From: Angiostrongylus vasorum
Taxonomy: Eukaryota > Nematoda > Chromadorea > Rhabditida > Metastrongylidae
Assembly: GCA_018806985.1 (NCBI GenBank)
Contig: JADANN010000442.1
Span: forward strand, 561,001-625,000
Length of the DNA stretch: 64,000 nt
Reading direction: 5' to 3'
Shown: positions 11,301-24,412 of the stretch, in pieces
Position numbering within the stretch: the first letter of the stretch is position 1
Layout of the letters: each line of letters starts with the position of its first letter
Program-made: the position numbers and the translations under genes
Notes under the pieces: generated by a model
Databases searched by the model: none
Told to the model about the DNA's origin: nothing
Seen by the model: the letters and a program-made list of their open reading frames with translations, nothing else

Positions 11301-14300
11301 GCAAAACTTTCGATCAGGATGAGATTCGAACTCACGCGGGGAAACCCCAATGGATTAGCAGTCCATCGCCTTAAACACTCCGCAACCTTATCCGGCAACC
11401 TTCATGATGGTGCAGATTGATAATACTAGGAATGGAACGCTGGCAGTTCCTGTGCAAAACTTTCGATCAGGATGAGATTCGAACTCACGCGGGGAAACCC
11501 CAATGGATTAGCAGTCCATCGCCTTAAACACTCCGCAACCTTATCCGGCAACCTTCATGATGGGGCAGATTGATAATACTAGGAATGGAACGCTGGCAGT
11601 TCCTGTGCAAAACTTTCGATCAGGATGAGATTCGAACTCACGCGGGGAAACCCCAATGGATTAGCAGTCCATCGCCTTAAACACTCCGCAACCTTATCCG
11701 GCAACCTTCATGATGGTGCAGATTGATAATACTAGGAATGGAACGCTGGCAGTTCCTGTGCAAAACTTTCGATCAGGATGAGATTCGAACTCACGCGGGG
11801 AAACCCCAATGGATTAGCAGTCCATCGCCTTAAACACTCCGCAACCTTATCCGGCAACCTTCATGATGGTGCAGATTGATAATACTAGGAATGGAACGCT
11901 GGCAGTTCTTGTGCAAAACTTTCGTTCAGGATGAGATTCTAACTCACGCGGGGGAAAACCCCAGTAAATTAGCAGTCCATCGCCTTTAACACTCCGCCAC
12001 CTTATCCGGCAACCTTCATGATGGGTGCAGATTGATAATACTAGGAATGGAACGCTGGCAGTTCCTGTGCAAAACTTTCGATCAGGATGAGATTCGAACT
12101 CACGCGGGAGAAACCCCAATGGATTAGCAGTCCATCGCCTTAAACACTCCGCAACCTTATCCGGCAACCTTCATGATGGTGCAGATTGATAATACTAGGA
12201 ATGGAACGCTGGCAGTTCCTGTGCAAAACTTTCGATCAGGATGAGATTCGAACTCACGCGGGGAAACCCCAATGGATTAGCAGTCCATCGCCTTAAACAC
12301 TCCGCAACCTTATCCGGCAACCTTCATGATGGTGCAGATTGATAATACTAGGAATGGAACGCTGGCAGTTCCTGTGCAAAACTTTCGATCAGGATGAGAT
12401 TCGAACTCACGCGGGGAAACCCCAATGGATTAGCAGTCCATCGCCTTAAACACTCCGCAACCTTATCCGGCAACCTTCATGATGGTGCAGATTGATAATA
12501 CTAGGAATGGAACGCTGGCAGTTCCTGTGCAAAACTTTCGATCAGGATGAGATTCGAACTCACGCGGGGAAACCCCAGTGGATTAGCAGTCCATCGCCTT
12601 AAACACTCCGCAACCTTATCCGGCAACCTTCATGATGGTGCAGATTGATAATACTAGGAATGGAACGCTGGCAGTTCCTGTGCAAAACTTTCGATCAGGA
12701 TGAGATTCGAACTCACGCGGGGAAACCCCAATGGATTAGCAGTCCATCGCCTTAAACACTCCGCAACCTTATCCGGCAACCTTCATGATGGTGCAGATTG
12801 ATAATACTAGGAATGGAACGCTGGCAGTTCCTGTGCAAAACTTTCGATCAGGATGAGATTCGAACTCACGCGGGGAAACCCCAATGGATTAGCAGTCCAT
12901 CGCCTTAAACACTCCGCAACCTTATCCGGCAACCTTCATGATGGTGCAGATTGATAATACTAGGAATGGAACGCTGGCAGTTCCTGTGCAAAACTTTCGA
13001 TCAGGATGAGATTCGAACTCACGCGGGGAAACCCCAATGGATTAGCAGTCCATCGCCTTAAACACTCCGCAACCTTATCCGGCAACCTTCATGATGGTGC
13101 AGATTGATAATACTAGGAATGGAACGCTGGCAGTTCCTGTGCAAAACTTTCGATCAGGATGAGATTCGAACTCACGCGGGGAAACCCCAATGGATTAGCA
13201 GTCCATCGCCTTAAACACTCCGCAACCTTATCCGGCAACCTTCATGATGGTGCAGATTGATAATACTAGGAATGGAACGCTGGCAGTTCCTGTGCAAAAC
13301 TTTCGATCAGGATGAGATTCGAACTCACGCGGGGAAACCCCAATGGATTAGCAGTCCATCGCCTTAAACACTCCGCCACCTTATCCGGCAACCTTCATGA
13401 CGGGGCAGATTGATAATACTAGGAATGGAACGCTGGCAGTTCCTGTGCAAAACTTTCGATCAGGATGAGATTCGAACTCACGCGGGGAAAACCCCAGTAA
13501 ATTAGCAGTCCATCGCCTTTAACACTCCGCCACCTTATCCGGCAACCTTCATGATGGTGCAGATTGATAATACTAGGAATGGAACGCTGGCAGTTCCTGT
13601 GCAAAACTTTCGATCAGGATGAGATTCGAACTCACGCGGGGAAACCCCAATGGATTAGCAGTCCATCGCCTTAAACACTCCGCAACCTTATCCGGCAACC
13701 TTCATGATGGTGCAGATTGATAATACTAGGAATGGAACGCTGGCAGTTCCTGTGCAAAACTTTCGATCAGGATGAGATTCGAACTCACGCGGGGAAACCC
13801 CAATGGATTAGCAGTCCATCGCCTTTAAACACTCCGCCACCTTATCCGGCAACCTTCATGATGGTGCAGATTGATAATACTAGGAATGGAACGCTGGCAG
13901 TTCCTGTGCAAAACTTTCGATCAGGATGAGATTCGAACTCACGCGGGGAAACCCCAATGGATTAGCAGTCCATCGCCTTAAACACTCCGCAACCTTATCC
14001 GGCAACCTTCATGATGGTGCAGATTGATAATACTAGGAATGGAACGCTGGCAGTTCCTGTGCAAAACTTTCGATCAGGATGAGATTCGAACTCACGCGGG
14101 GAAACCCCAATGGATTAGCAGTCCATCGCCTTAAACACTCCGCAACCTTATCCGGCAACCTTCATGATGGTGCAGATTGATAATACTAGGAATGGAACGC
14201 TGGCAGTTCCTGTGCAAAACTTTCGATCAGGATGAGATTCGAACTCACGCGGGGAAACCCCAATGGATTAGCAGTCCATCGCCTTAAACACTCCGCAACC

Positions 14301-16611
14301 TTATCCGGCAACCTTCATGATGGTGCAGATTGATAATACTAGGAATGGAACGCTGGCAGTTCCTGTGCAAAACTTTCGATCAGGATGAGATTCGAACTCA
14401 CGCGGGGAAACCCCAATGGATTAGCAGTCCATCGCCTTAAACACTCCGCAACCTTATCCGGCAACCTTCATGATGGTGCAGATTGATAATACTAGGAATG
14501 GAACGCTGGCAGTTCCTGTGCAAAACTTTCGATCAGGATGAGATTCGAACTCACGCGGGGAAACCCCCAATGGATTAGCAGTCCATCGCCTTAAACACTC
14601 CGCAACCTTATCCGGCAACCTTCATGATGGTGCAGATTGATAATACTAGGAATGGAACGCTGGCAGTTCCTGTGCAAAACTTTCGATCAGGATGAGATTC
14701 GAACTCACGCGGGGAAACCCCAATGGATTAGCAGTCCATCGCCTTAAACACTCCGCAACCTTATCCGGCAACCTTCATGATGGTGCAGATTGATAATACT
14801 AGGAATGGAACGCTGGCAGTTCCTGTGCAAAACTTTCGATCAGGATGAGATTCGAACTCACGCGGGGAAACCCCAATGGATTAGCAGTCCATCGCCTTAA
14901 ACACTCCGCAACCTTATCCGGCAACCTTCATGATGGTGCAGATTGATAATACTAGGAATGGAACGCTGGCAGTTCCTGTGCAAAACTTTCGATCAGGATG
15001 AGATTCGAACTCACGCGGGGAAACCCCAATGGATTAGCAGTCCATCGCCTTTAAACACTCCGCAACCTTATCCGGCAACCTTCATGATGGTGCAGATTGA
15101 TAATACTAGGAATGGAACGCTGGCAGTTCCTGTGCAAAACTTTCGATCAGGATGAGATTCGAACTCACGCGGGGAAACCCCAATGGATTAGCAGTCCATC
15201 GCCTTAAACACTCCGCAACCTTATCCGGCAACCTTCATGATGGTGCAGATTGATAATACTAGGAATGGAACGCTGGCAGTTCCTGTGCAAAACTTTCGAT
15301 CAGGATGAGATTCGAACTCACGCGGGGAAACCCCAATGGATTAGCAGTCCATCGCCTTAAACACTCCGCAACCTTATCCGGCAACCTTCATGATGGTGCA
15401 GATTGATAATACTAGGAATGGAACGCTGGCAGTTCCTGTGCAAAACTTTCGATCAGGATGAGATTCGAACTCACGCGGGGAAACCCCAATGGATTAGCAG
15501 TCCATCGCCTTTAAACACTCCGCCACCTTATCCGGCAACCTTCATGATGGTGCAGATTGATAATACTAGGAATGGAACGCTGGCAGTTCCTGTGCAAAAC
15601 TTTCGATCAGGATGAGATTCGAACTCACGCGGGGAAACCCCAATGGATTAGCAGTCCATCGCCTTAAACACTCCGCAACCTTATCCGGCAACCTTCATGA
15701 TGGTGCAGATTGATAATACTAGGAATGGAACGCTGGCAGTTCCTGTGCAAAACTTTCGATCAGGATGAGATTCGAACTCACGCGGGGAAACCCCAATGGA
15801 TTAGCAGTCCATCGCCTTTAAACACTCCGCCACCTTATCCGGCAACCTTCATGATGGGGCAGATTGATAATACTAGGAATGGAACGCTGGCAGTTCCTGT
15901 GCAAAACTTTCGATCAGGATGAGATTCGAACTCACGCGGGGAAACCCCAATGGATTAGCAGTCCATCGCCTTAAACACTCCGCAACCTTATCCGGCAACC
16001 TTCATGATGGTGCAGATTGATAATACTAGGAATGGAACGCTGGCAGTTCCTGTGCAAAACTTTCGATCAGGATGAGATTCGAACTCACGCGGGGAAACCC
16101 CAATGGATTAGCAGTCCATCGCCTTTAAACACTCCGCCACCTTATCCGGCAACCTTCATGATGGTGCAGATTGATAATACTAGGAATGGAACGCTGGCAG
16201 TTCCTGTGCAAAACTTTCGATCAGGATGAGATTCGAACTCGCGCGGGGAAAACCCCAGTAAATTAGCAGTCCATCGCCTTTAACACTCCGCCAACCTTAT
16301 CCGGCAACCTTCATGATGGGGCAGATTGATAATACTAGGAATGGAACGCTGGCAGTTCTTGTGCAAAACTTTCGTTCAGGATGAGATTCGAACTCACGCG
16401 GGGAAAACCCCAATGGATTAGCAGTCCATCGCCTTTAACACTCCGCCACCTTATCCGGCAACCTTCATGATGGGGCAGATTGATAATACTAGGAATGGAA
16501 CGCTGGCAGTTCCTGTGCAAAACTTTCGATCAGGATGAGATTCTAACTCACGCGGGGAAACCCGCAGATGGATTAGCAGTCCATCGCCTTTAACACTCCG
16601 CAACCTTATCC

Positions 16612-16683
16612 GGCAACCTTTATGATGGGACAGATTGATAATACTAACTGTGGAGTGCTGGCACTTCCAGTGCAAAGCTTTCG
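16612..16683 (-). repeat. Rare divergent spacer variant within the satellite
   Basis: This spacer reads tttatgatgggacag and then a changed hairpin region (gtggagtgctggcacttcc) followed by gtgcaaagctttcg, unlike the common spacer. Almost the same sequence recurs at about 19,529-19,600 (19 units away), and a partial relative lies at about 20,481-20,524. The downstream T4 is lost in all three. They probably descend from one older spacer type spread by segmental duplication within the array. Confidence 0.7.
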
Positions 16684-19600
16684 ATCAGGATGAGATTCGA
16701 ACTCACGCGGGGAAACCCCAATGGATTAGCAGTCCATCGCCTTTAAACACTCCGCCACCTTATCCGGCAACCTTCATGATGGTGCAGATTGATAATACTA
16801 GGAATGGAACGCTGGCAGTTCTTGTGCAAAACTTTCGATCAGGATGAGATTCGAACTCACGCGGGGAAACCCCAATGGATTAGCAGTCCATCGCCTTAAA
16901 CACTCCGCAACCTTATCCGGCAACCTTCATGATGGTGCAGATTGATAATACTAGGAATGGAACGCTGGCAGTTCCTGTGCAAAACTTTCGTTCAGGATGA
17001 GATTCGAACTCACGCGGGGAAAACCCCAGTAAATTAGCAGTCCATCGCCTTTAACACTCCGCCACCTTATCCGGCAACCTTCATGATGGGGCAGATTGAT
17101 AATACTAGGAATGGAACGCTGGCAGTTCCTGTGCAAAACTTTCGATCAGGATGAGATTCGAACTCACGCGGGGAAAACCCCAGTAGATTAGCAGTCCATC
17201 GCCTTTAACACTCCGCCACCTTATCCGGCAACCTTCATGATGGGGCAGATTGATAATACTAGGAATGGAACGCTGGCAGTTCTTGTGCAAAACTTTCGTT
17301 CAGGATGAGATTCTAACTCACGCGGGGAAAACCCCAGTAAATTAGCAGTCCATCGCCTTTAACACTCCGCCACCTTATCCGGCAACCTTCATGATGGGGC
17401 AGATTGATAATACTAGGAATGGAACGCTGGCAGTTCCTGTGCAAAACTTTCGATCAGGATGAGATTCGAACTCACGCGGGGAAACCCCAATGGATTAGCA
17501 GTCCATCGCCTTAAACACTCCGCAACCTTATCCGGCAACCTTCATGATGGTGCAGATTGATAATACTAGGAATGGAACGCTGGCAGTTCCTGTGCAAAAC
17601 TTTCGATCAGGATGAGATTCGAACTCACGCGGGGAAACCCCAATGGATTAGCAGTCCATCGCCTTAAACACTCCGCAACCTTATCCGGCAACCTTCATGA
17701 TGGTGCAGATTGATAATACTAGGAATGGAACGCTGGCAGTTCCTGTGCAAAACTTTCGATCAGGATGAGATTCGAACTCACGCGGGGAAACCCCAATGGA
17801 TTAGCAGTCCATCGCCTTAAACACTCCGCAACCTTATCCGGCAACCTTCATGATGGTGCAGATTGATAATACTAGGAATGGAACGCTGGCAGTTCCTGTG
17901 CAAAACTTTCGATCAGGATGAGATTCGAACTCACGCGGGGAAACCCCAATGGATTAGCAGTCCATCGCCTTTAACACTCCGCCACCTTATCCGGCAACCT
18001 TCATGACGGGGCAGATTGATAATACTAGGAATGGAACGCTGGCAGTTCCTGTGCAAAACTTTCGATCAGGATGAGATTCGAACTCACGCGGGGAAACCCC
18101 AGTGGATTAGCAGTCCATCGCCTTAAACACTCCGCAACCTTATCCGGCAACCTTCATGATGGTGCAGATTGATAATACTAGGAATGGAACGCTGGCAGTT
18201 CCTGTGCAAAACTTTCGATCAGGATGAGATTCGAACTCACGCGGGGAAACCCCAATGGATTAGCAGTCCATCGCCTTAAACACTCCGCAACCTTATCCGG
18301 CAACCTTCATGATGGTGCAGATTGATAATACTAGGAATGGAACGCTGGCAGTTCCTGTGCAAAACTTTCGATCAGGATGAGATTCGAACTCACGCGGGGA
18401 AACCCCAATGGATTAGCAGTCCATCGCCTTTAAACACTCCGCCACCTTATCCGGCAACCTTCATGATGGGGCAGATTGATAATACTAGGAATGGAACGCT
18501 GGCAGTTCCTGTGCAAAACTTTCGATCAGGATGAGATTCGAACTCACGCGGGGAAACCCCAATGGATTAGCAGTCCATCGCCTTAAACACTCCGCAACCT
18601 TATCCGGCAACCTTCATGATGGTGCAGATTGATAATACTAGGAATGGAACGCTGGCAGTTCCTGTGCAAAACTTTCGATCAGGATGAGATTCGAACTCAC
18701 GCGGGGAAACCCCAATGGATTAGCAGTCCATCGCCTTTAAACACTCCGCAACCTTATCCGGCAACCTTCATGATGGTGCAGATTGATAATACTAGGAATG
18801 GAACGCTGGCAGTTCCTGTGCAAAACTTTCGATCAGGATGAGATTCGAACTCACGCGGGGAAACCCCAATGGATTAGCAGTCCATCGCCTTAAACACTCC
18901 GCAACCTTATCCGGCAACCTTCATGATGGTGCAGATTGATAATACTAGGAATGGAACGCTGGCAGTTCTTGTGCAAAACTTTCGTTCAGGATGAGATTCG
19001 AACTCACGCGGGGAAAACCCCAATGGATTAGCAGTCCATCGCCTTTAACACTCCGCCACCTTATCCGGCAACCTTCATGACGGGGCAGATTGATAATACT
19101 AGGAATGGAACGCTGGCAGTTCCTGTGCAAAACTTTCGATCAGGATGAGATTCGAACTCGCGCGGGTGAAAACCCAGTAAATTAGCAGTCCATCGCCTTT
19201 AACACTCCGCCACCTTATCCGGCAACCTTCATGATGGGGCAGATTGATAATACTAGGAATGGAACGCTGGCAGTTCTTGTGCAAAACTTTCGTTCAGGAT
19301 GAGATTCGAACTCACGCGGGGGAAACCCCAGTGGATTAGCAGTCCATCGCCTTTAAACACTCCGCCACCTTATCCGGCAACCTTCATGATGGGGCAGATT
19401 GATAATACTAGGAATGGAACGCTGGCAGTTCCTGTGCAAAACTTTCGATCAGGATGAGATTCTAACTCACGCGGGGAAAACCCAGTAAATTAGCAGTCCA
19501 TCGCCTTTAACACTCCGCAACCTTATCCGGCAACCTTTATGATGGGACAGATTGATAATACTAACTGTGGAGTGCTGGCACTTCCAGTGCAAAGCTTTCG

Positions 19601-22600
19601 ATCAGGATGAGATTCGAACTCACGCGGGGAAACCCCAATGGATTAGCAGTCCATCGCCTTTAACACTCCGCCACCTTATCCGGCAACCTTCATGATGGGG
19701 CAGATTGATAATACTAGGAATGGAACGCTGGCAGTTCTTGTGCAAAACTTTCGTTCAGGATGAGATTCGAACTCACGCGGGGGAAACCCCAATGGATTAG
19801 CAGTCCATCGCCTTAAACACTCCGCAACCTTATCCGGCAACCTTCATGATGGGGCAGATTGATAATACTAGGAATGGAACGCTGGCAGTTCCTGTGCAAA
19901 AACTTTCGATCAGGATGAGATTCGAACTCACGCGGGGAAAACCCCAGTAAATTAGCAGTCCATCGCCTTTAACACTCCGCCACCTTATCCGGCAACCTTC
20001 ATGATGGGGCAGATTGATAATACTAGGAATGGAACGCTGGCAGTTCCTGTGCAAAACTTTCGATCAGGATGAGATTCGAACTCACGCGGGGAAAACCCCA
20101 GTAAATTAGCAGTCCATCGCCTTTAACACTCCGCCACCTTATCCGGCAACCTTCATGATGGGGCAGATTGATAATACTAGGAATGGAACGCTGGCAGTTC
20201 TTGTGCAAAACTTTCGTTCAGGATGAGATTCTAACTCACGCGGGGAAAACCCAGTAAATTAGCAGTCCATCGCCTTTAACACTCCGCCACCTTATCCGGC
20301 AACCTTCATGATGGGGCAGATTGATAATACTAGGAATGGAACGCTGGCAGTTCCTGTGCAAAACTTTCGATCAGGATGAGATTCGAACTCACGCGGGGAA
20401 AACCCAGTAAATTAGCAGTCCATCGCCTTTAACACTCCGCCACCTTATCCGGCAACCTTCATGACGGGGCAGATTGATAATACTAGCTGAATGGAGTGCT
20501 GGCACTTCCAGTGCAAAGCTTTCGATCAGGATGAGATTCGAACTCACGCGGGGAAACCCCAATGGATTAGCAGTCCATCGCCTTTAACACTCCGCCACCT
20601 TATCCGGCAACCTTCATGACGGGGCAGATTGATAATACTAGGAATGGAACGCTGGCAGTTCCTGTGCAAAACTTTCGATCAGGATGAGATTCGAACTCAC
20701 GCGGGGAAACCCCAATGGATTAGCAGTCCATCGCCTTTAAACACTCCGCCACCTTATCCGGCAACCTTCATGACGGGGCAGATTGATAATACTAGGAATG
20801 GAACGCTGGCAGTTCCTGTGCAAAACTTTCGATCAGGATGAGATTCGAACTCACGCGGGGAAAACCCAGTAAATTAGCAGTCCATCGCCTTTAACACTCC
20901 GCCACCTTATCCGGCAACCTTCATGACGGGGCAGATTGATAATACTAGGAATGGAACGCTGGCAGTTCCTGTGCAAAACTTTCGATCAGGATGAGATTCG
21001 AACTCACGCGGGGAAAACCCAGTAAATTAGCAGTCCATCGCCTTTAACACTCCGCCACCTTATCCGGCAACCTTCATGACGGGGCAGATTGATAATACTA
21101 GGAATGGAACGCTGGCAGTTCCTGTGCAAAACTTTCGATCAGGATGAGATTCGAACTCACGCGGGAGAAACCCCAATGGATTAGCAGTCCATCGCCTTAA
21201 ACACTCCGCAACCTTATCCGGCAACCTTCATGACGGGGCAGATTGATAATACTAGGAATGGAACGCTGGCAGTTCCTGTGCAAAACTTTCGATCAGGATG
21301 AGATTCGAACTCACGCGGGGAAAACCCAGTAAATTAGCAGTCCATCGCCTTTAACACTCCGCCACCTTATCCGGCAACCTTCATGACGGGGCAGATTGAT
21401 AATACTAGGAATGGAACGCTGGCAGTTCCTGTGCAAAACTTTCGATCAGGATGAGATTCGAACTCACGCGGGGGAAAACCCCAGTAAATTAGCAGTCCAT
21501 CGCCTTTAACACTCCGCCACCTTATCCGGCAACCTTCATGACGGGGCAGATTGATAATACTAGGAATGGAACGCTGGCAGTTCCTGTGCAAAACTTTCGA
21601 TCAGGATGAGATTCGAACTCACGCGGGGAAACCCCAATGGATTAGCAGTCCATCGCCTTAAACACTCCGCAACCTTATCCGGCAACCTTCATGATGGTGC
21701 AGATTGATAATACTAGGAATGGAACGCTGGCAGTTCCTGTGCAAAACTTTCGATCAGGATGAGATTCGAACTCACGCGGGGAAAACCCCAGTAAATTAGC
21801 AGTCCATCGCCTTTAACACTCCGCCACCTTATCCGGCAACCTTCATGACGGGGGCAGATTGATAATACTAGGAATGGAACGCTGGCAGTTCTTGTGCAAA
21901 ACTTTCGATCAGGATGAGATTCGAACTCACGCGGGGAAAACCCCAGTAAATTAGCAGTCCATCGCCTTTAAACACTCCGCCACCTTATCCGGCAACCTTC
22001 ATGATGGGGCAGATTGATAATACTAGGAATGGAACGCTGGCAGTTCTTGTGCAAAACTTTCGTTCAGGATGAGATTCTAACTCACGCGGGGAAAACGCAG
22101 TAAATTAGCAGTCCATCGCCTTTAACACTCCGCCACCTTATCCGGCAACCTTCATGACGGGGCAGATTGATAATACTAGGAATGGAACGCTGGCAGTTCC
22201 TGTGCAAAACTTTCGATCAGGATGAGATTCGAACTCACGCGGGGAAAACCCCAATGGATTAGCAGTCCATCGCCTTTAACACTCCGCCACCTTATCCGGC
22301 AACCTTCATGACGGGGCAGATTGATAATACTAGGAATGGAACGCTGGCAGTTCTTGTGCAAAACTTTCGTTCAGGATGAGATTCTAACTCACGCGGGGAA
22401 AACCCAGTAAATTAGCAGTCCATCGCCTTTAACACTCCGCCACCTTATCCGGCAACCTTCATGACGGGGCAGATTGATAATACTAGGAATGGAACGCTGG
22501 CAGTTCTTGTGCAAAACTTTCGTTCAGGATGAGATTCTAACTCACGCGGGGAAAACCCAGTAAATTAGCAGTCCATCGCCTTTAACACTCCGCCACCTTA

Positions 22601-23955
22601 TCCGGCAACCTTCATGACGGGGCAGATTGATAATACTAGCAATGGAACGCTGGCAGTTCCTGTGCAAAAGCTTTCGATCAGGATGAGATTCGAACTCACG
22701 CGGGGAAACCCCAATGGATTAGCAGTCCATCGCCTTTAACACTCCGCCACCTTATCCGGCAACCTTCATGATGGGGCAGATTGATAATACTAGGAATGGA
22801 ACGCTGGCAGTTCTTGTGCAAAACTTTCGTTCAGGATGAGATTCGAACTCACGCGGGGAAACCCCAATGGATTAGCAGTCCATCGCCTTTAAACACTCCG
22901 CCACCTTATCCGGCAACCTTCATGACGGGGCAGATTGATAATACTAGGAATGGAACGCTGGCAGTTCCTGTGCAAAACTTTCGATCAGGATGAGATTCGA
23001 ACTCACGCGGGGAAAACCCAGTAAATTAGCAGTCCATCGCCTTTAACACTCCGCCACCTTATCCGGCAACCTTCATGACGGGGCAGATTGATAATACTAG
23101 GAATGGAACGCTGGCAGTTCTTGTGCAAAACTTTCGATCAGGATGAGATTCGAACTCACGCGGGGGAAAACCCCAGTAAATTAGCAGTCCATCGCCTTTA
23201 ACACTCCGCCACCTTATCCGGCAACCTTCATGACGGGGCAGATTGATAATACTAGGAATGGAACGCTGGCAGTTCCTGTGCAAAACTTTCGATCAGGATG
23301 AGATTCGAACTCACGCGGGGAAACCCCAATGGATTAGCAGTCCATCGCCTTTAACACTCCGCCACCTTATCCGGCAACCTTCATGACGGGGCAGATTGAT
23401 AATACTAGGAATGGAACGCTGGCAGTTCCTGTGCAAAACTTTCGATCAGGATGAGATTCGAACTCACGCGGGGAAAACCCAGTAAATTAGCAGTCCATCG
23501 CCTTTAACACTCCGCCACCTTATCCGGCAACCTTCATGACGGGGCAGATTGATAATACTAGGAATGGAACGCTGGCAGTTCTTGTGCAAAACTTTCGTTC
23601 AGGATGAGATTCTAACTCACGCGGGGAAAACCCAGTAAATTAGCAGTCCATCGCCTTTAACACTCCGCCACCTTATCCGGCAACCTTCATGACGGGGCAG
23701 ATTGATAATACTAGGAATGGAACGCTGGCAGTTCCTGTGCAAAACTTTCGATCAGGATGAGATTCGAACTCACGCGGGGAAACCCCAATGGATTAGCAGT
23801 CCATCGCCTTAAACACTCCGCAACCTTATCCGGCAACCTTCATGACGGGGGCAGATTGATAATACTAGGAATGGAACGCTGGCAGTTCTTGTGCAAAACT
23901 TTCGATCAGGATGAGATTCTAACTCACGCGGGGAAAAACGCAGTAAATTAGCAGT

Positions 23956-24055
23956 NNNNNNNNNNNNNNNNNNNNNNNNNNNNNNNNNNNNNNNNNNNNN
24001 NNNNNNNNNNNNNNNNNNNNNNNNNNNNNNNNNNNNNNNNNNNNNNNNNNNNNNN
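23956..24055. other. Assembly gap of 100 N
   Basis: Exactly 100 N bases break the sequence while still inside the satellite. A round 100 is commonly used for a gap of unknown size, so the array may extend further here. Confidence 0.99.
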
Positions 24056-24081
24056 TGATGTTCGTTGCACCGCAGCACTCT

Positions 24082-24163
24082 CGATCAGGATGAAATCCGA
24101 GCTAACGGGAGGAAACAGCAGAAGATGAGCAGTCCATCCCCTTAGTCACTCGGCCACCTGATC
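24082..24163 (-). pseudogene. Solitary divergent tRNA-Ser(GCU)-like pseudogene beyond the array
   Basis: On the minus strand the acceptor stem is perfect (GATCAGG with CCTGATC). Box A (TGGCCGAGTG) equals the normal tRNA-Ser box, and the loop still contains GCT. The 3' half is ruined: the anticodon stem reads TCTTC, the D stem ends GGG instead of GGC, the variable arm does not pair, and the T loop reads AGCTCGG. The array units show the reverse pattern, with a good 3' half and a weakened 5' half. The perfect acceptor suggests that C at position 4 was the ancestral base and that GATAAGG in the array is derived. No satellite spacer accompanies it. Confidence 0.75.
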
Positions 24164-24229
24164 CAACACGGTAAATGTTGAGTCATATTGCCAGTGCTTG
24201 AATTGGAGTGCATACAGTTCCATTGCGAG

Positions 24230-24412
24230 CCGGTGGTCAGAGTTCTTCACGAAGAGGCTTGAAGAAAGATATGATGCTCGACGAGTCTCTAGAGCCAGCA
24301 GAACCCATTGGGCAACTGTTGCACACGATAGGGGAATAATGGAAGACTTACTGGCGCCCGCTCGAGTCACTCGACGATCAGCGGGACTACAGGTGATACA
24401 GGTGATGCACAG
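24230..24412 (+). mobile_element. RTE-type LINE 3'-end fragment
   Basis: The translation contains RWSEFFTK, LEERYDARRV, SRASRTHWAT and ARVTRRSAGLQV, the C-terminal tail also seen after the reverse transcriptase of the two RTE copies at 43.5 and 62.8 kb. It ends in the same tgatacaggtgatgca tail. Only the last ~180 bp survives, with no RT or endonuclease domain, as expected for a 5'-truncated LINE insertion. Confidence 0.85.

Larger units (their letters stand above)
1..23955 (-). repeat. Tandem satellite of tRNA-Ser(GCU)-derived units, ~153-bp period, ~155 copies
   Basis: One uninterrupted head-to-tail array fills the first 24 kb. The base period is 153 bp; 154-155 bp units come from single-base changes in homopolymer runs. 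Each unit has an 82-base tRNA-Ser(GCU)-like part read from the minus strand and a ~71-bp spacer. The spacer carries a short inverted repeat, GGAAC-GCTGGCA-GTTCC. Type A units have (plus strand) ccttaaacac, cgcaacc and gatggtgc. Type B units have cctttaacac, cgccacc and gatggggc or gacggggc. Type A dominates up to about 19 kb, with near-identical runs at 12.2-15.4 kb. Type B dominates from about 19.6 kb to the gap. The array starts before the window and runs into the gap, so its true length is unknown. The repeat is seen directly. The tRNA origin is inferred from the fold and the family consensus. Confidence 0.97.

Noticed and set aside
2820..23951. Dozens of 60-111-residue open frames on both strands of the satellite
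   Set aside because: They are translations of the tRNA-like unit and its spacer. They recur with the period and carry no coding signal.
1..23955. CRISPR array
   Set aside because: The whole 153-bp unit repeats, spacer included, with no unique spacers and no cas genes. The surroundings are nematode.
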